Shown here: positions 6,628 to 14,182 of the stretch, piece after piece | How the letters are laid out: each line of letters opens with the position of its first letter | Numbering within the stretch: position 1 is the first letter of the stretch | Source of the DNA: a virus | IMG/VR virus record: IMGVR_UViG_3300027759_000278 | Coordinates: 1 to 32,278 of that record | Length of the DNA stretch: 32,278 bases | Direction: 5' to 3' (one strand) | Made by a program: the position numbers and the translations under genes | Notes under the pieces: model-generated | The model's database searches: none | Told to the model about the DNA's origin: nothing | The model's input: the letters and a program-made list of their open reading frames with translations, nothing else

Positions 6628-8667
6628 ATGCTATCCCCATACGAACGAGCGGCCAAGTATATGGCCGCAACACCACCAGCAGTTAGTGGGCAGGATGGTC
6701 ACGGACAGACATACTCGCTCGCCATTGCCCTCTATCACGGCTTCAACCTTTCCGAACAGGAAGCGTGGGCATTGCTGATGGCTTACAACCTTAAGTGTTC
6801 ACCCCCGTGGCCGGAGCGAGAGTTGCGCCACAAGATGAACGATGCGAAGACAAAGGAGCATTCGCAACCCCGTGGCTGGCTGTTAACTGACGACCCTCGT
6901 GACCTTGCACCTCGCAAGGCGATGCTGTCCAGCGTTACGCAATCCGGTAAGTTCAAAGTGGATTTGGGCAACCTACGCCCTGTGCCGGAAGTTGAACGCT
7001 ACACCACAGAAGAACTACTCAAGAACTGTTTTAAGGAAGACGAAGTCATCTGTATTACCAATGACGCTGGGCAGGACGAAGACGGACGCTGGTTCCCGGC
7101 AAGCAAGGGGACATTCCAGACTGTTGGTTGGTGGCTCACTAAATATTTTGGCGCAACAGCCGAAGACCGGGAACTGTTTCGTGACAAGCCCCAAGGGGCT
7201 TACATCCGCATCAACCCAATTAAGCCAGAGGAGTATTCCGGGCGGGATGACAGCGTAAGCGTGTTCCGTCATTTGCTGGTTGAGTTTGATACCCGACCCA
7301 AGGAAGAACAATACGCCATATTTAAGCAGAGCGAACTGCCTATCTCTGCCATCATCGACTCTGGAGGCAAATCCCTTCACGCTTGGGTGCGTGTTGAGGC
7401 AAAGGACTTTGAGGAGTGGAAGGTGCGTCGCCAGCAGGTGTTTGACTACCTCGCCGACTACGAGCCAGACGAGATGACCAAGAACCCGTCACGCTGGTCA
7501 CGCCTTGGTGGCGTTATGCGTGGCGCAAACGAACAACGCATCGTCGCCTTCAATGTGGGCGTAGAGTCGTGGGATGCTTGGTTATCGTATCTGGAGTCCT
7601 CTGAAGTCCCGGACGAGGTAAGCATCGAGCAGTTAGAGAACTACGACACCGAGAACGACCCCACCACAGTCTTGGGTAATCGCTGGCTCTGCCAAGGCGG
7701 CTCCCTGTGCGTCATTGGACAGTCCGGCATCGGTAAGTCATCCTTCCTTATGCAGATGGCCATTATGCTGGCCGTGGGAAGGCCCTTCTTCGGCATCGAG
7801 GTAAAGCGTCCGTATAAGTGCATCGTGATGCAGGCCGAGAACGACACAGGAGATTTGGCGGAAGCCTTCAAGGGCGTTACCGGGTCGATGTCCCTGTCCG
7901 ACGAGGAAAAAGTCCTACTCCGTAAGAACATCAAGTTTTACCGAGAAACAGTTAAGGTTGGATTGGAGTTTGTGAAGCAGGCACGCAAACTTATCGTCCA
8001 TCACAAGGCCGACTTTTTCTTTGCCGACCCCCTTCTCTCGTTCGCAGGTGGGGCGATTAGTGACCAAGCATACGCATCGCAGTTCCTCCGCAATTGGATT
8101 ACGCCCGTGCTGATGGAGACGAATGTCGTCTGGGTGTTCCTGCACCATACGGGTAAACCCAAAGCCAAGGAAGACTCATCTTCTGCGACAGTTTCAGACT
8201 TGGCCTACTCCGGGTTGGGTTCTTCCGAACTCGTCAATTGGGCAAGAGAGGTAGCCGTCCTTCGGCGCACCGACCGGGTAAAGCCCTTCTTTGAGTTGGT
8301 GCTTACCAAGCGAGGCAAGCGTGCTGGTATCTTGGATAAGGACAGCAAGCCAACGCATACGCTCAACCTGCGTCACGCTGAAGGTCGCATTCTCTGGGAA
8401 GTCAATGACGAGAACTCGCTTAACAGTTTCTCCCTCAAGGACTTAAACAAAATGATAGATATGCCCCCGACCCAACATCTCGCAGATGCCAATCAAAGCC
8501 CGTTTGTTCGCTATGTAGCCCGCAAATTGGCTATCGGCACGATAGCGGCGAGCGATGTGGTTGGCCACTTGATGCGTCTATCCGCTACGAACCCCATTGT
8601 CGTATGGAACCAGCGCGAGGGAATGTGGGTGGGCGTTCAACACGACCCGTCAGTCAATCCGTTCTAA
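6628..8667 (+). CDS. primase-helicase (primase C-terminal-like domain, primase, RecA-like ATPase)
   Basis: 679 residues. Residues 1-85 carry a PriCT-like or replication-initiator helical module (GFNLSEQEAWALLMAYN, PPWPERELRHKM). Residues about 120-320 hold a primase-polymerase-like domain with HLLVEFDTR, IIDSGGKSLHAWVRV and NPSRWSRLGGVMR. The C-terminal half is a RecA/RepA-type helicase: Walker A GQSGIGKSS (364-372), a Walker B-like strand ADFFFADPLLSF (461-472), and VWVFLHHTGKP near 506. Such fusions prime and unwind DNA at phage forks, replacing separate DnaG and DnaB. The start at 6628 is preferred over the GTG at 6604 because of the promoter position and because the helical module begins there. 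The domain order is clear; which strand activity is retained is not testable here. Confidence 0.9.
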   Translation: MLSPYERAAKYMAATPPAVSGQDGHGQTYSLAIALYHGFNLSEQEAWALLMAYNLKCSPPWPERELRHKMNDAKTKEHSQPRGWLLTDDPRDLAPRKAMLSSVTQSGKFKVDLGNLRPVPEVERYTTEELLKNCFKEDEVICITNDAGQDEDGRWFPASKGTFQTVGWWLTKYFGATAEDRELFRDKPQGAYIRINPIKPEEYSGRDDSVSVFRHLLVEFDTRPKEEQYAIFKQSELPISAIIDSGGKSLHAWVRVEAKDFEEWKVRRQQVFDYLADYEPDEMTKNPSRWSRLGGVMRGANEQRIVAFNVGVESWDAWLSYLESSEVPDEVSIEQLENYDTENDPTTVLGNRWLCQGGSLCVIGQSGIGKSSFLMQMAIMLAVGRPFFGIEVKRPYKCIVMQAENDTGDLAEAFKGVTGSMSLSDEEKVLLRKNIKFYRETVKVGLEFVKQARKLIVHHKADFFFADPLLSFAGGAISDQAYASQFLRNWITPVLMETNVVWVFLHHTGKPKAKEDSSSATVSDLAYSGLGSSELVNWAREVAVLRRTDRVKPFFELVLTKRGKRAGILDKDSKPTHTLNLRHAEGRILWEVNDENSLNSFSLKDLNKMIDMPPTQHLADANQSPFVRYVARKLAIGTIAASDVVGHLMRLSATNPIVVWNQREGMWVGVQHDPSVNPF

Positions 8668-8735
8668 CCCGGTCGATACGCAATACTTCACTTACACTTA
8701 TGCTACAGGATAACAGTCAATCACTCTCATCGTTA

Positions 8736-8773
8736 GCCCCGCAAGGGGCGATACTGTAATCATACTACAGTAT
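8736..8773. promoter_or_regulatory. hairpin and perfect inverted repeat upstream of the HTH gene
   Basis: The 138-base gap (8668-8805) contains GCCCC-GCAA-GGGGC (8736-8749), then ATACTGTA (8751-8758), a 7-base spacer and TACAGTAT (8766-8773), a perfect 8-bp inverted repeat. CATACTAC occurs twice and CTTGCTA is tandemly repeated just after it. The palindrome looks like a dimeric regulator site, plausibly for autoregulation of the following HTH gene; the GCAA hairpin could end the upstream transcript, though it has no T-run. Confidence 0.5.
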
Positions 8774-8805
8774 AACCATACTACTTGCTACTTGCTACTA
8801 TCTAT

Positions 8806-9666
8806 ATGTCCCTACTCCCGGATGGCTGTCAAGGCGAAAGTGCGGATTTTGTCTACAAACCCGTGAAACTCACCTCAAAAGGGGGTTTGGACGCTTACGC
8901 AGAGTGGTTTGCACAGCAACCTACACCCATTCAGCAAGAGTATATCAAGCGTGGCCTTGGGCCGGAGGCCCGTGAAGGCGATGGCAACTACACCTTTGAA
9001 ATCAACCCAGACCACCAAGCATACGCCACCATTGACCCACAATATGAGGATGCTGTGGTTACCCCAATAGAACAGCGCACTTACACAGAGGATGAAGTCC
9101 AAGAGGTAGTAAGGCGTGTAGTGATGGCTATGCAGATGACTGAAAGCCCAGACGCATTGTTCCAAGCCCGATGTATCCTCATAGCCTTTGGCATTGGTGA
9201 CCCACCCACCGAGACAGAGTTAGCCAAGCAGAAGGGATGTAGCAGACAATTCGTATCAAAGAAGGTTAAACGCATTCAACAAATGTTTAATCTCGCACCA
9301 TCACAGTTTATGCGAAGCGAACAGGCGTGCAAGGCATATGCAGATGCTTGGCAAAGACAGAGGGAGGATGTTAACCAGCCACCCCGTAGCCAACGCTCCA
9401 CGGCCCCACAGGGGCCTTTGAACCCAAAGAACAATACAACCCCCTCTCGCCGGGCTAAACAAGCCCACAAGCCTCTTAACACAGTCAAGCCCGCTAAACT
9501 ACAGGTTGAACCTTCCATCAACATCGACACCTCTCACCGCTATACACGCTCAACCAAGCGCAAACCCAAGCATTCAAAGCACATCACCCCCTCCCATACC
9601 CCCCCCACCCCCCACCCCCCCTTAAGAAATCTATTATCCGGGGATACCCCCCGTGCTGGGTCGTAA
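8806..9666 (+). CDS. HTH DNA-binding protein with long basic Pro-rich tail
   Basis: 286 residues; the ATG at 8806 is used since the upstream TTG would precede the repeat-rich leader. Residues 136-162 (TETELAKQKGCSRQFVSKKV) form a helix-turn-helix like that of sigma region 4 or TrfB-type proteins, so DNA binding is expected. From about 190 to the end the protein is low-complexity, Pro/Lys/Thr-rich, with HPP-type stretches encoded by a C-rich tract at 9587-9621. It sits between the replication genes and the terminase, where phages often place a late-gene regulator. That role is inference. Confidence 0.75.
   Translation: MSLLPDGCQGESADFVYKPVKLTSKGGLDAYAEWFAQQPTPIQQEYIKRGLGPEAREGDGNYTFEINPDHQAYATIDPQYEDAVVTPIEQRTYTEDEVQEVVRRVVMAMQMTESPDALFQARCILIAFGIGDPPTETELAKQKGCSRQFVSKKVKRIQQMFNLAPSQFMRSEQACKAYADAWQRQREDVNQPPRSQRSTAPQGPLNPKNNTTPSRRAKQAHKPLNTVKPAKLQVEPSINIDTSHRYTRSTKRKPKHSKHITPSHTPPTPHPPLRNLLSGDTPRAGS
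9587..9621 (+). repeat. C-rich tract (C5, C3, C8, C6, C7)
   Basis: Five runs of C separated by one to three bases lie inside the 3' end of the HTH gene. On the other strand these are five G-runs, which meets the pattern for a G-quadruplex. The tract is also a likely slippage site, so the C-terminal frame of the gene may vary. Confidence 0.7.
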
Positions 9667-9719
9667 GACCCCGCATTTTGCTAAAACGAGTTTAGAGATT
9701 TCCAAAAGCAGTTATAAAC

Positions 9720-9729
9720 CAACGACTTA
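9720..9729 (+). promoter_or_regulatory. CAACGACTTA box ahead of the small terminase gene
   Basis: The 69-base gap before the ATG at 9736 ends with ACCAACGACTTAAAAATA. The core CAACGACTTA is shared with 5162-5171 and, inverted, with 12475-12484. Confidence 0.35.
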
Positions 9730-9735
9730 AAAATA

Positions 9736-10521
9736 ATGGCATCACAAATTGAAATTGCTGTGGCACTTGGCTTAACAAAGGGGCGAGTGTCGCAACTTGT
9801 TAAGGAAGGAATGCCGACAGAAAGTATTGAGGCGGCTCGTGCGTGGCGCGACCGGAGAAAATCTGACAACGAGAGAGCGGGGCATATCAGTCAGCCTGTG
9901 CAACCTTTGGTGCTTGGGGATTTGGACAGTATCCTACAGTCGGTAACGGGGGATACGGGTAACTCGGAGATGGATGAGCGTATCCGGAACCAAGTTGAGT
10001 TGTGCCGTTTGACGAGGGAGGTATTCCTACAGGCTTTGACGAGCGGTGACCCCAGCCAAGGAAAGTTGTATGGGAATTATGACCGGGCGATTGGGACGCT
10101 GTTGTCGTTGGAGAAGGTTCGGTTTAACCGGGAGCAAGAGGAGGGGAGGCTGATTGATGCGGATGCGGCGGCGGCTCGTTTTGCCAAGGTGCTGTCGCAG
10201 TTGAGGTCGTTGATTGAGCGAGCGGAGTTGACTGTTGCCCCCCGCGCAAATCCGGAGAACCCGCCTAAAGCACTTAAAGCGTTTCGTGAGTTCCGGGATG
10301 ATATCTTTCGTAAGATTGCGGAGTATAGCCCAAATGTCCGGAGCGAGGCCCCGGCGATTGGGGATGACGAGTCGGTCGGGGTAAGTCCGAAGCCACCGAC
10401 GAACGCGGCGTTTTTTGACAAGATTGCGGAAGGCGAAGTTGATACGGATGCCCCGAAGGAGGGTGGTTCGCTGGAAGACTTTACGGACGACACCCTTGAC
10501 GAACTTGGGGACGAAAAGTAA
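9736..10521 (+). CDS. terS: terminase small subunit
   Basis: 261 residues. The N-terminus (ASQIEIAVALGLTKGRVSQL) is a helix-turn-helix of the Nu1-like kind, used by small terminases to recognise the packaging site. A helical middle follows, with VELCRLTREVFLQALTSGD and LLSLEKVRFNREQEEGRLID (about 90-150), resembling the oligomerisation region. The acidic C-terminus (DFTDDTLDELGDEK) is a usual TerL-contact tail. It lies 12 bases before the GpA-type large terminase, the classical order. The family call rests on the HTH plus context. Confidence 0.85.
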   Translation: MASQIEIAVALGLTKGRVSQLVKEGMPTESIEAARAWRDRRKSDNERAGHISQPVQPLVLGDLDSILQSVTGDTGNSEMDERIRNQVELCRLTREVFLQALTSGDPSQGKLYGNYDRAIGTLLSLEKVRFNREQEEGRLIDADAAAARFAKVLSQLRSLIERAELTVAPRANPENPPKALKAFREFRDDIFRKIAEYSPNVRSEAPAIGDDESVGVSPKPPTNAAFFDKIAEGEVDTDAPKEGGSLEDFTDDTLDELGDEK

Positions 10522-10533
10522 GACCTATACCAG

Positions 10534-12402
10534 ATGACTCCCGCCCAAAAAGAACAGATTGGTGACCGCCTTGAAGCAAAGTTGCGCAAGGTGTGGAGGC
10601 CCGACGACGGAGGGGATATCGTGCAATGGCTGATGGACAACATCCGGCAGATACCTTTCTCGCCGATGCCGTCTGGCTTCCGGGTGCAGGAAACCCCGTG
10701 GCTCGCAGAGCCACTCCGTGCGTGTGCCGACCCGGAAATCCGGTTGGTGCATATCATCGCCCCCATTCAGTCGGGCAAGTCGCTGATGGCGGAGATGCTG
10801 TCGTGCTACATCATAGCCCGCGCCCCTGCTCCGACCCTATACTTGAATGACACGGATGGTAATGCGGCGGATTGGATGCAGAGCCGACTACGAGTTCTGT
10901 GGGAGAATGTCCCGGCGGTCTTGGCAAAGTTGAACAAGGACGAGACGGATAAGAAGACGGGGACAGTCCAGACGGACGAGATGACCTTCTGGTGTCTGGG
11001 TGCGTTCAATGAGAAGAACCTACAGCGTCGGTCTATTCGCTGGCTGGTGGCTGACGAAACTTGGCTGTATCCGAGAGGCCACTTGGCCGAAGCATCGGCC
11101 CGTGTGACTTCATTTGGTTGGCTGGGTAAGCGTATCTTTATGTCGCAGGGTGGGTTTGCCGGGGATGAGACAGAGGAGGTGTGGGTAACCACCGACCAGC
11201 GTGTTTGGTCGTTTCAATGTCCGAAATGCGACCATCGTCAGCCGTGGAGTTGGGACAGGGTAAGGATGCCCGACAACGCTCTTACGCCGGACGGCGAGTA
11301 TGACTATCAAATCATTAAAAAGGATACGACCTATGAGTGCGAGGGGTGCAATCACCGCTTTGCCGATACAAGAACAAACCGGGATGAGATGAACCAGCGT
11401 GGCTTCTACGCACAGACTAATCCCAAGGCAGACTCTGCTAATGTGGGCTTCCAATGGAACGCATTGTGCGCCCGCTCGTGGGGTGGCTTGGCGGAGATGT
11501 ATCTTCGTGCGAAAAATATCCTCGACCTTAACGGCGACGCATCGCCCATCCGCATCTGGAAGCAAAAGCAGATGGCACAATTTTGGTCGGATGCCCCGGA
11601 CTCGTTTGATGTCCTACAAGCAATTGGGGAATACAAGATGGGAGATGAGTGGCTACAGGAGGCCCGGCTGGATGCGACGACCCGCAAAGTTCATACAGAC
11701 TATACACGGGAGAAACAAATCCGCTGTCGTTTTATGACAGTCGATGTGCAACGAAACGGCTTCTATTGCTTGGTTCGCAGTTGGGCAGAGGGAGGAGACT
11801 CACGGCTTGTTCGCTGGCGGTTTGTGCAGACTTGGGAAGATGTTGCGCAAATGGCAAAGGCTAACGATGTGATACCATCGTTCGTCTATGTGGACTGTGG
11901 TGACCAATTCGACGATGTTATCCGGCAATGTGGTATCAATCAATGGACAGCCCTACGAGGTGACCAACGCTACGACTTCCCGTGGCGTGTGCAGACGGCC
12001 CAAGGGCCGAAGATGGTGGCAAAGGTTTACGCTCCTGCCCGATTGGTTAATGTCGGTGCTGGTGCTGTGCGTGTTCACCACTTCTCCAATCTTGCGCTGA
12101 AAGACCAACTGTCGCGTATGCGTAAGTCCGGGAAGCACTCGTGTAGCGTTGACGCAGGCAACGACTACCTTGAGCAAATGGAGTCGGAAGTTCGCCTAAT
12201 GAACCAAGGTGGTAGACCGGAGTGGAAACGAATTGGTAAGCGAGCCAATCACTTGTGGGACTGTGAAGTTATGCAGTTTATCCCGGCTCTGGCGTTTGGC
12301 CTATTAGCCTCGGCTCCAAAGCCGATTGAGGAGAAGAAGCCGGGAGCAGAGGGCGCAACAGCAATTACGCCCAATGAAGACGGGGTTGAAACGCAGGTTT
12401 AA
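10534..12402 (+). CDS. terL: terminase large subunit, GpA family
   Basis: 622 residues, the usual length for lambda gpA-type terminases. The ATPase has Walker A APIQSGKS (76-83) and a Walker B-like WLVADET (170-176). A zinc-ribbon insertion typical of this family carries CPKC (229-232) and CEGC (269-272). The nuclease domain begins near FMTVDVQRNGFYCLV (about 400), and FVYVDCGDQFDDV supplies a second acidic cluster. The protein cuts concatemeric DNA and drives it through the portal. The C-terminal tail (about 600-622) is Glu/Pro-rich. The gene ends with a hairpin and then the 2.6 kb untranslated region, an unusual break between terminase and head genes. Confidence 0.96.
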   Translation: MTPAQKEQIGDRLEAKLRKVWRPDDGGDIVQWLMDNIRQIPFSPMPSGFRVQETPWLAEPLRACADPEIRLVHIIAPIQSGKSLMAEMLSCYIIARAPAPTLYLNDTDGNAADWMQSRLRVLWENVPAVLAKLNKDETDKKTGTVQTDEMTFWCLGAFNEKNLQRRSIRWLVADETWLYPRGHLAEASARVTSFGWLGKRIFMSQGGFAGDETEEVWVTTDQRVWSFQCPKCDHRQPWSWDRVRMPDNALTPDGEYDYQIIKKDTTYECEGCNHRFADTRTNRDEMNQRGFYAQTNPKADSANVGFQWNALCARSWGGLAEMYLRAKNILDLNGDASPIRIWKQKQMAQFWSDAPDSFDVLQAIGEYKMGDEWLQEARLDATTRKVHTDYTREKQIRCRFMTVDVQRNGFYCLVRSWAEGGDSRLVRWRFVQTWEDVAQMAKANDVIPSFVYVDCGDQFDDVIRQCGINQWTALRGDQRYDFPWRVQTAQGPKMVAKVYAPARLVNVGAGAVRVHHFSNLALKDQLSRMRKSGKHSCSVDAGNDYLEQMESEVRLMNQGGRPEWKRIGKRANHLWDCEVMQFIPALAFGLLASAPKPIEEKKPGAEGATAITPNEDGVETQV

Positions 12403-12419
12403 GTATCCGTGTAGCACCG

Positions 12420-12444
12420 GGGGTGGAAAGGGCTAAAACACCCC
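12420..12444 (+). other. hairpin after the large terminase gene
   Basis: GGGGTG (12420-12425) pairs with CACCCC (12439-12444) across a 13-base loop, 18 bases after the TerL stop. There is no T-run, so it is at best a weak terminator or mRNA end stabiliser. Confidence 0.45.
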
Positions 12445-12468
12445 ATCTCAAAAATATTATAAAACGCA

Positions 12469-12487
12469 CTTCTGTAAGTCGTTGATA
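12469..12487 (-). promoter_or_regulatory. inverted copy of the TATCAACGACTTACA element
   Basis: Read on the minus strand this is TATCAACGACTTACAGAAG, identical in 18 of 19 positions to 5159-5177. It lies about 50 bases upstream of the predicted promoter of the long RNA, in an A/T-rich stretch (12449-12463), a place where an activator or repressor would bind. Confidence 0.45.
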
Positions 12488-12535
12488 GACAACGAAATAA
12501 AGATGCAGATTTTTATATCTTTTCGCAAGCGGTTG

Positions 12536-12544
12536 TGGTATACT
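12536..12544 (+). promoter_or_regulatory. extended -10 promoter of the long RNA
   Basis: TGG followed by TATACT (12539-12544) makes an extended -10 element. No good -35 box is found 16-18 bases upstream, as is common with extended -10 promoters. The first base would be near 12551, at the foot of the first hairpin. Confidence 0.55.
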
Positions 12545-12551
12545 TTGTGAG

Positions 12552-12584
12552 TCAGAGTGAGAGTTAACTCTGATTGTTCTTTGA
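12552..12584 (+). promoter_or_regulatory. boxB-like hairpin followed by boxA-like element
   Basis: TCAGAGT (12552-12558) pairs with ACTCTGA (12567-12573), and TGTTCTTTGA (12575-12584) follows. The order hairpin then boxA is that of bacterial rRNA leaders, where boxA (TGCTCTTTAACA in E. coli) recruits NusB-NusE and prevents Rho termination of an untranslated transcript. Confidence 0.55.
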
Positions 12585-12784
12585 AGTCAGACGCGAAACC
12601 GCTACCTTAAGTCCTCTGCAACAAGCAGGGGCTGTGAACCACACCCGCAAGGGCGTGAGCGAAAAGCCAAAGCGTCCGACGGATAAAGTAAGGAGTGCGG
12701 TAGAACCGCCGGAAACATCGAGGGCCGGGTGACAGCAATGTCATCCACTAACTGAAACAATCCTCGACCGAAAACCAAACCTCC

Positions 12785-12794
12785 TGTTCTTTGT
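12785..12794 (+). promoter_or_regulatory. second boxA-like element
   Basis: TGTTCTTTGT repeats the first nine bases of the leader element at 12575, and AAGTC follows closely in both places (TGTTCTTTGAAGTC and TGTTCTTTGTAAGTC). Confidence 0.4.
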
Positions 12795-13391
12795 AAGTCT
12801 TGGTCATCTGAAAATCAAACTTGGCGAGGGGGAAGATTTAAGCCCCCCAAGGTCGGAGAGGACAAATGATTTCGTCTCAATGCTTCAAGCATCGTAAAGC
12901 GAATAGTAGCATCCCTGCCACCACGCCACTAACTTTAAATACCGGGAGGGGTTGAGAAGCCCCGCAAGCACACGCATAAGCGTCCAGATGCCTACGAGGC
13001 AGAGAGGCGTGGAAGTGCTACCCGGTTCAACTTTTGGGTGGGGTTGGAATAAACCCCTTTATCGCAAAGCCCGCCAAGTGCCTCTTGATGAACGACCCAA
13101 ATCCAATTTATGCGGTGTGCGAGACTGACCTCGCCTGTGAAATCCCCCAGCCGACTATCCATAGAGCGGGGGAGTCTGGTATCCAAACCAGCCACATCGC
13201 TCCACTTTAACGGCCCGGCAAAGTGCCTAATGGTTGCTCTCACCTCGCTCCGGCGAGCAAAGGCAAACAACGAGACATCTCACCCGCGCCGTTCTCTTTA
13301 CGCCCACGCTGATTGGCGTTTGGTTCATTGGTTCCGCTGACCTCCAAAAAAAGTCTTACTGCTCTTGCAAGGGCGTGAGGCGACTGACGGG

Positions 13392-13438
13392 GACTGTATC
13401 TGTAACGGATTTAACTGCGAACCGGAGTTCGGGATACC
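13392..13438 (+). repeat. repeated RNA motif, copy A
   Basis: GACTGTATC, a 5-bp hairpin (ATCTG/CGGAT, loop TAA), TTAACTGCG, a short hairpin and GGGATACC. Copy B lies at 13593-13643 with the same order. Confidence 0.6.
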
Positions 13439-13503
13439 GAATGTTAAATGAACTAAACACAAGCAAACTGTCATCTGAAAGGATGACCTGCGGCACTCTT
13501 TAC

Positions 13504-13680
13504 GACCACGCTACTCAATTGGTTGAGTCGGCTCCCGCTGTATCGTCAAAACAAGCCGTCTTCTGGTTGCAACCGGGGACGGGGAGTTAGATGACTGTAT
13601 CCTGTTAAACGGGATTTAACTGTGGAGTCCTTCAAGGGATACCTTGTCGCAAGTTGCAGGTTCAAGTCCTGCCGTGGCCT
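13504..13680 (+). tRNA. tRNA-like domain 1, oversized (about 177 nt)
   Basis: GACCACG (13504-13510) can pair with CGTGGCC (13673-13679) with one mismatch. A D-arm ACTC-AATTGGTT-GAGT follows (13513-13528), and a T-arm with the invariant loop, GCAGGTTCAAGTCCTGC, closes it (13656-13672). CGGCT/AGCCG (13529-13533 with 13554-13558) sits where the anticodon stem should be but has a 20-base loop. About 95 further bases, including motif copy B, lie before the T-arm. The 3' end is TTCA rather than encoded CCA. It is either an interrupted tRNA gene or a tRNA-like domain of the giant RNA, comparable to the tRNA-like part of tmRNA; I favour the latter. Confidence 0.5.
13593..13643 (+). repeat. repeated RNA motif, copy B
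   Basis: GACTGTATC, hairpin ATCCTG/CGGGAT (loop TTAAA), TTAACTGTG, then a short stem and GGGATACC. Compared with copy A the first stem is one pair longer and the loops differ, but the helix and the flanking single strands are kept, as expected for a conserved RNA fold. Confidence 0.6.
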
Positions 13681-13770
13681 TCATTTTGCTGGTAGAAGAT
13701 GTAGAGGCGCTAAATCCCTCTGGCTTTGTTTTGTAAAGCGTAGAGTCTGACCGCCAGCAATTCACTTTAT

Positions 13771-13900
13771 GGACAAGATACTCAATGGTCGAGTTATCTA
13801 ACCAAGTAACGCTATCGTGGCGCGAACGGAAAGGCAAGAGAAGCACCCACGAAGTGCGACTCCGTGAAAGTTGCGGGTTCAACTCCCGCCTTGTCCACCA
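13771..13900 (+). tRNA. tRNA-like domain 2, oversized, with encoded CCA
   Basis: GGACAAG (13771-13777) pairs perfectly with CTTGTCC (13890-13896), followed by A and CCA (to 13900). The D-arm is ACTC-AATGGTC-GAGT (13780-13794) and the T-arm GCGGGTTCAACTCCCGC (13873-13889). The 78 bases between them are far too many for an anticodon arm and variable loop, and no 5-bp/7-base anticodon arm fits. Instead ACGGA/TCCGT encloses GCAC-CCACGAA-GTGC, whose 7-base loop lacks U33. Position 8 is A instead of the conserved U. The T-arm and end resemble those of tmRNA. It may be an intron-bearing tRNA or a charged-end mimic. Confidence 0.55.
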
Positions 13901-14170
13901 TTTCAGACAGGTAAAAAGACAGCCTACAAGGCAGTCTGTAGCCCGGCTACCAGCCGGACAGGGCTTATCACCCCCTGTGGCCACAAAGCCCGCAGAAAGC
14001 CAAGGAGGCAGTCTGGCGACAGGCGTGGATATGGTTAACAGCCCCACGACTCTTACACGGAGCCTCCAAGCGGAAATCGGAATAAGCCCCGCAGGGAAGC
14101 AAGGAAGTGTGTCGGTCGCCCCTTCAACTTTAGTGCTTGACTATCCGGCCCCCGTGGCCACAGTCGATTA

Positions 14171-14182
14171 TGTTCTTTAACA
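14171..14182 (+). promoter_or_regulatory. third boxA-like element
   Basis: TGTTCTTTAACA is the copy closest to the classical boxA (one change from TGCTCTTTAACA). CTTTAACA is repeated immediately after. It could restart antitermination, or mark the 5' part of a second RNA in the same region. Confidence 0.5.

Noticed and set aside
13021-13045. Additional tRNA T-arm at GGTTCAA near 13024
   Set aside because: The flanking bases do not form a 5-bp stem with a 7-base loop; it is only a chance match to the T-loop word.
13504-13900. Group I introns inside tRNA genes
   Set aside because: The extra sequence (about 95 and 55 bases) is too short for a group I core, and I could not see the conserved P7/P3 elements.
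13616-14047. 143-residue minus-strand frame in the untranslated region
   Set aside because: It contains the phrases RRELNPQL and AGLEPATCD, well known as false frames antisense to tRNA T-arms. It confirms the tRNA-like segments rather than a gene.
13785-14180. 131-residue plus-strand frame
   Set aside because: It runs through the second tRNA-like domain and several hairpins, has no promoter-leader pattern like the real genes, and low-likelihood composition.
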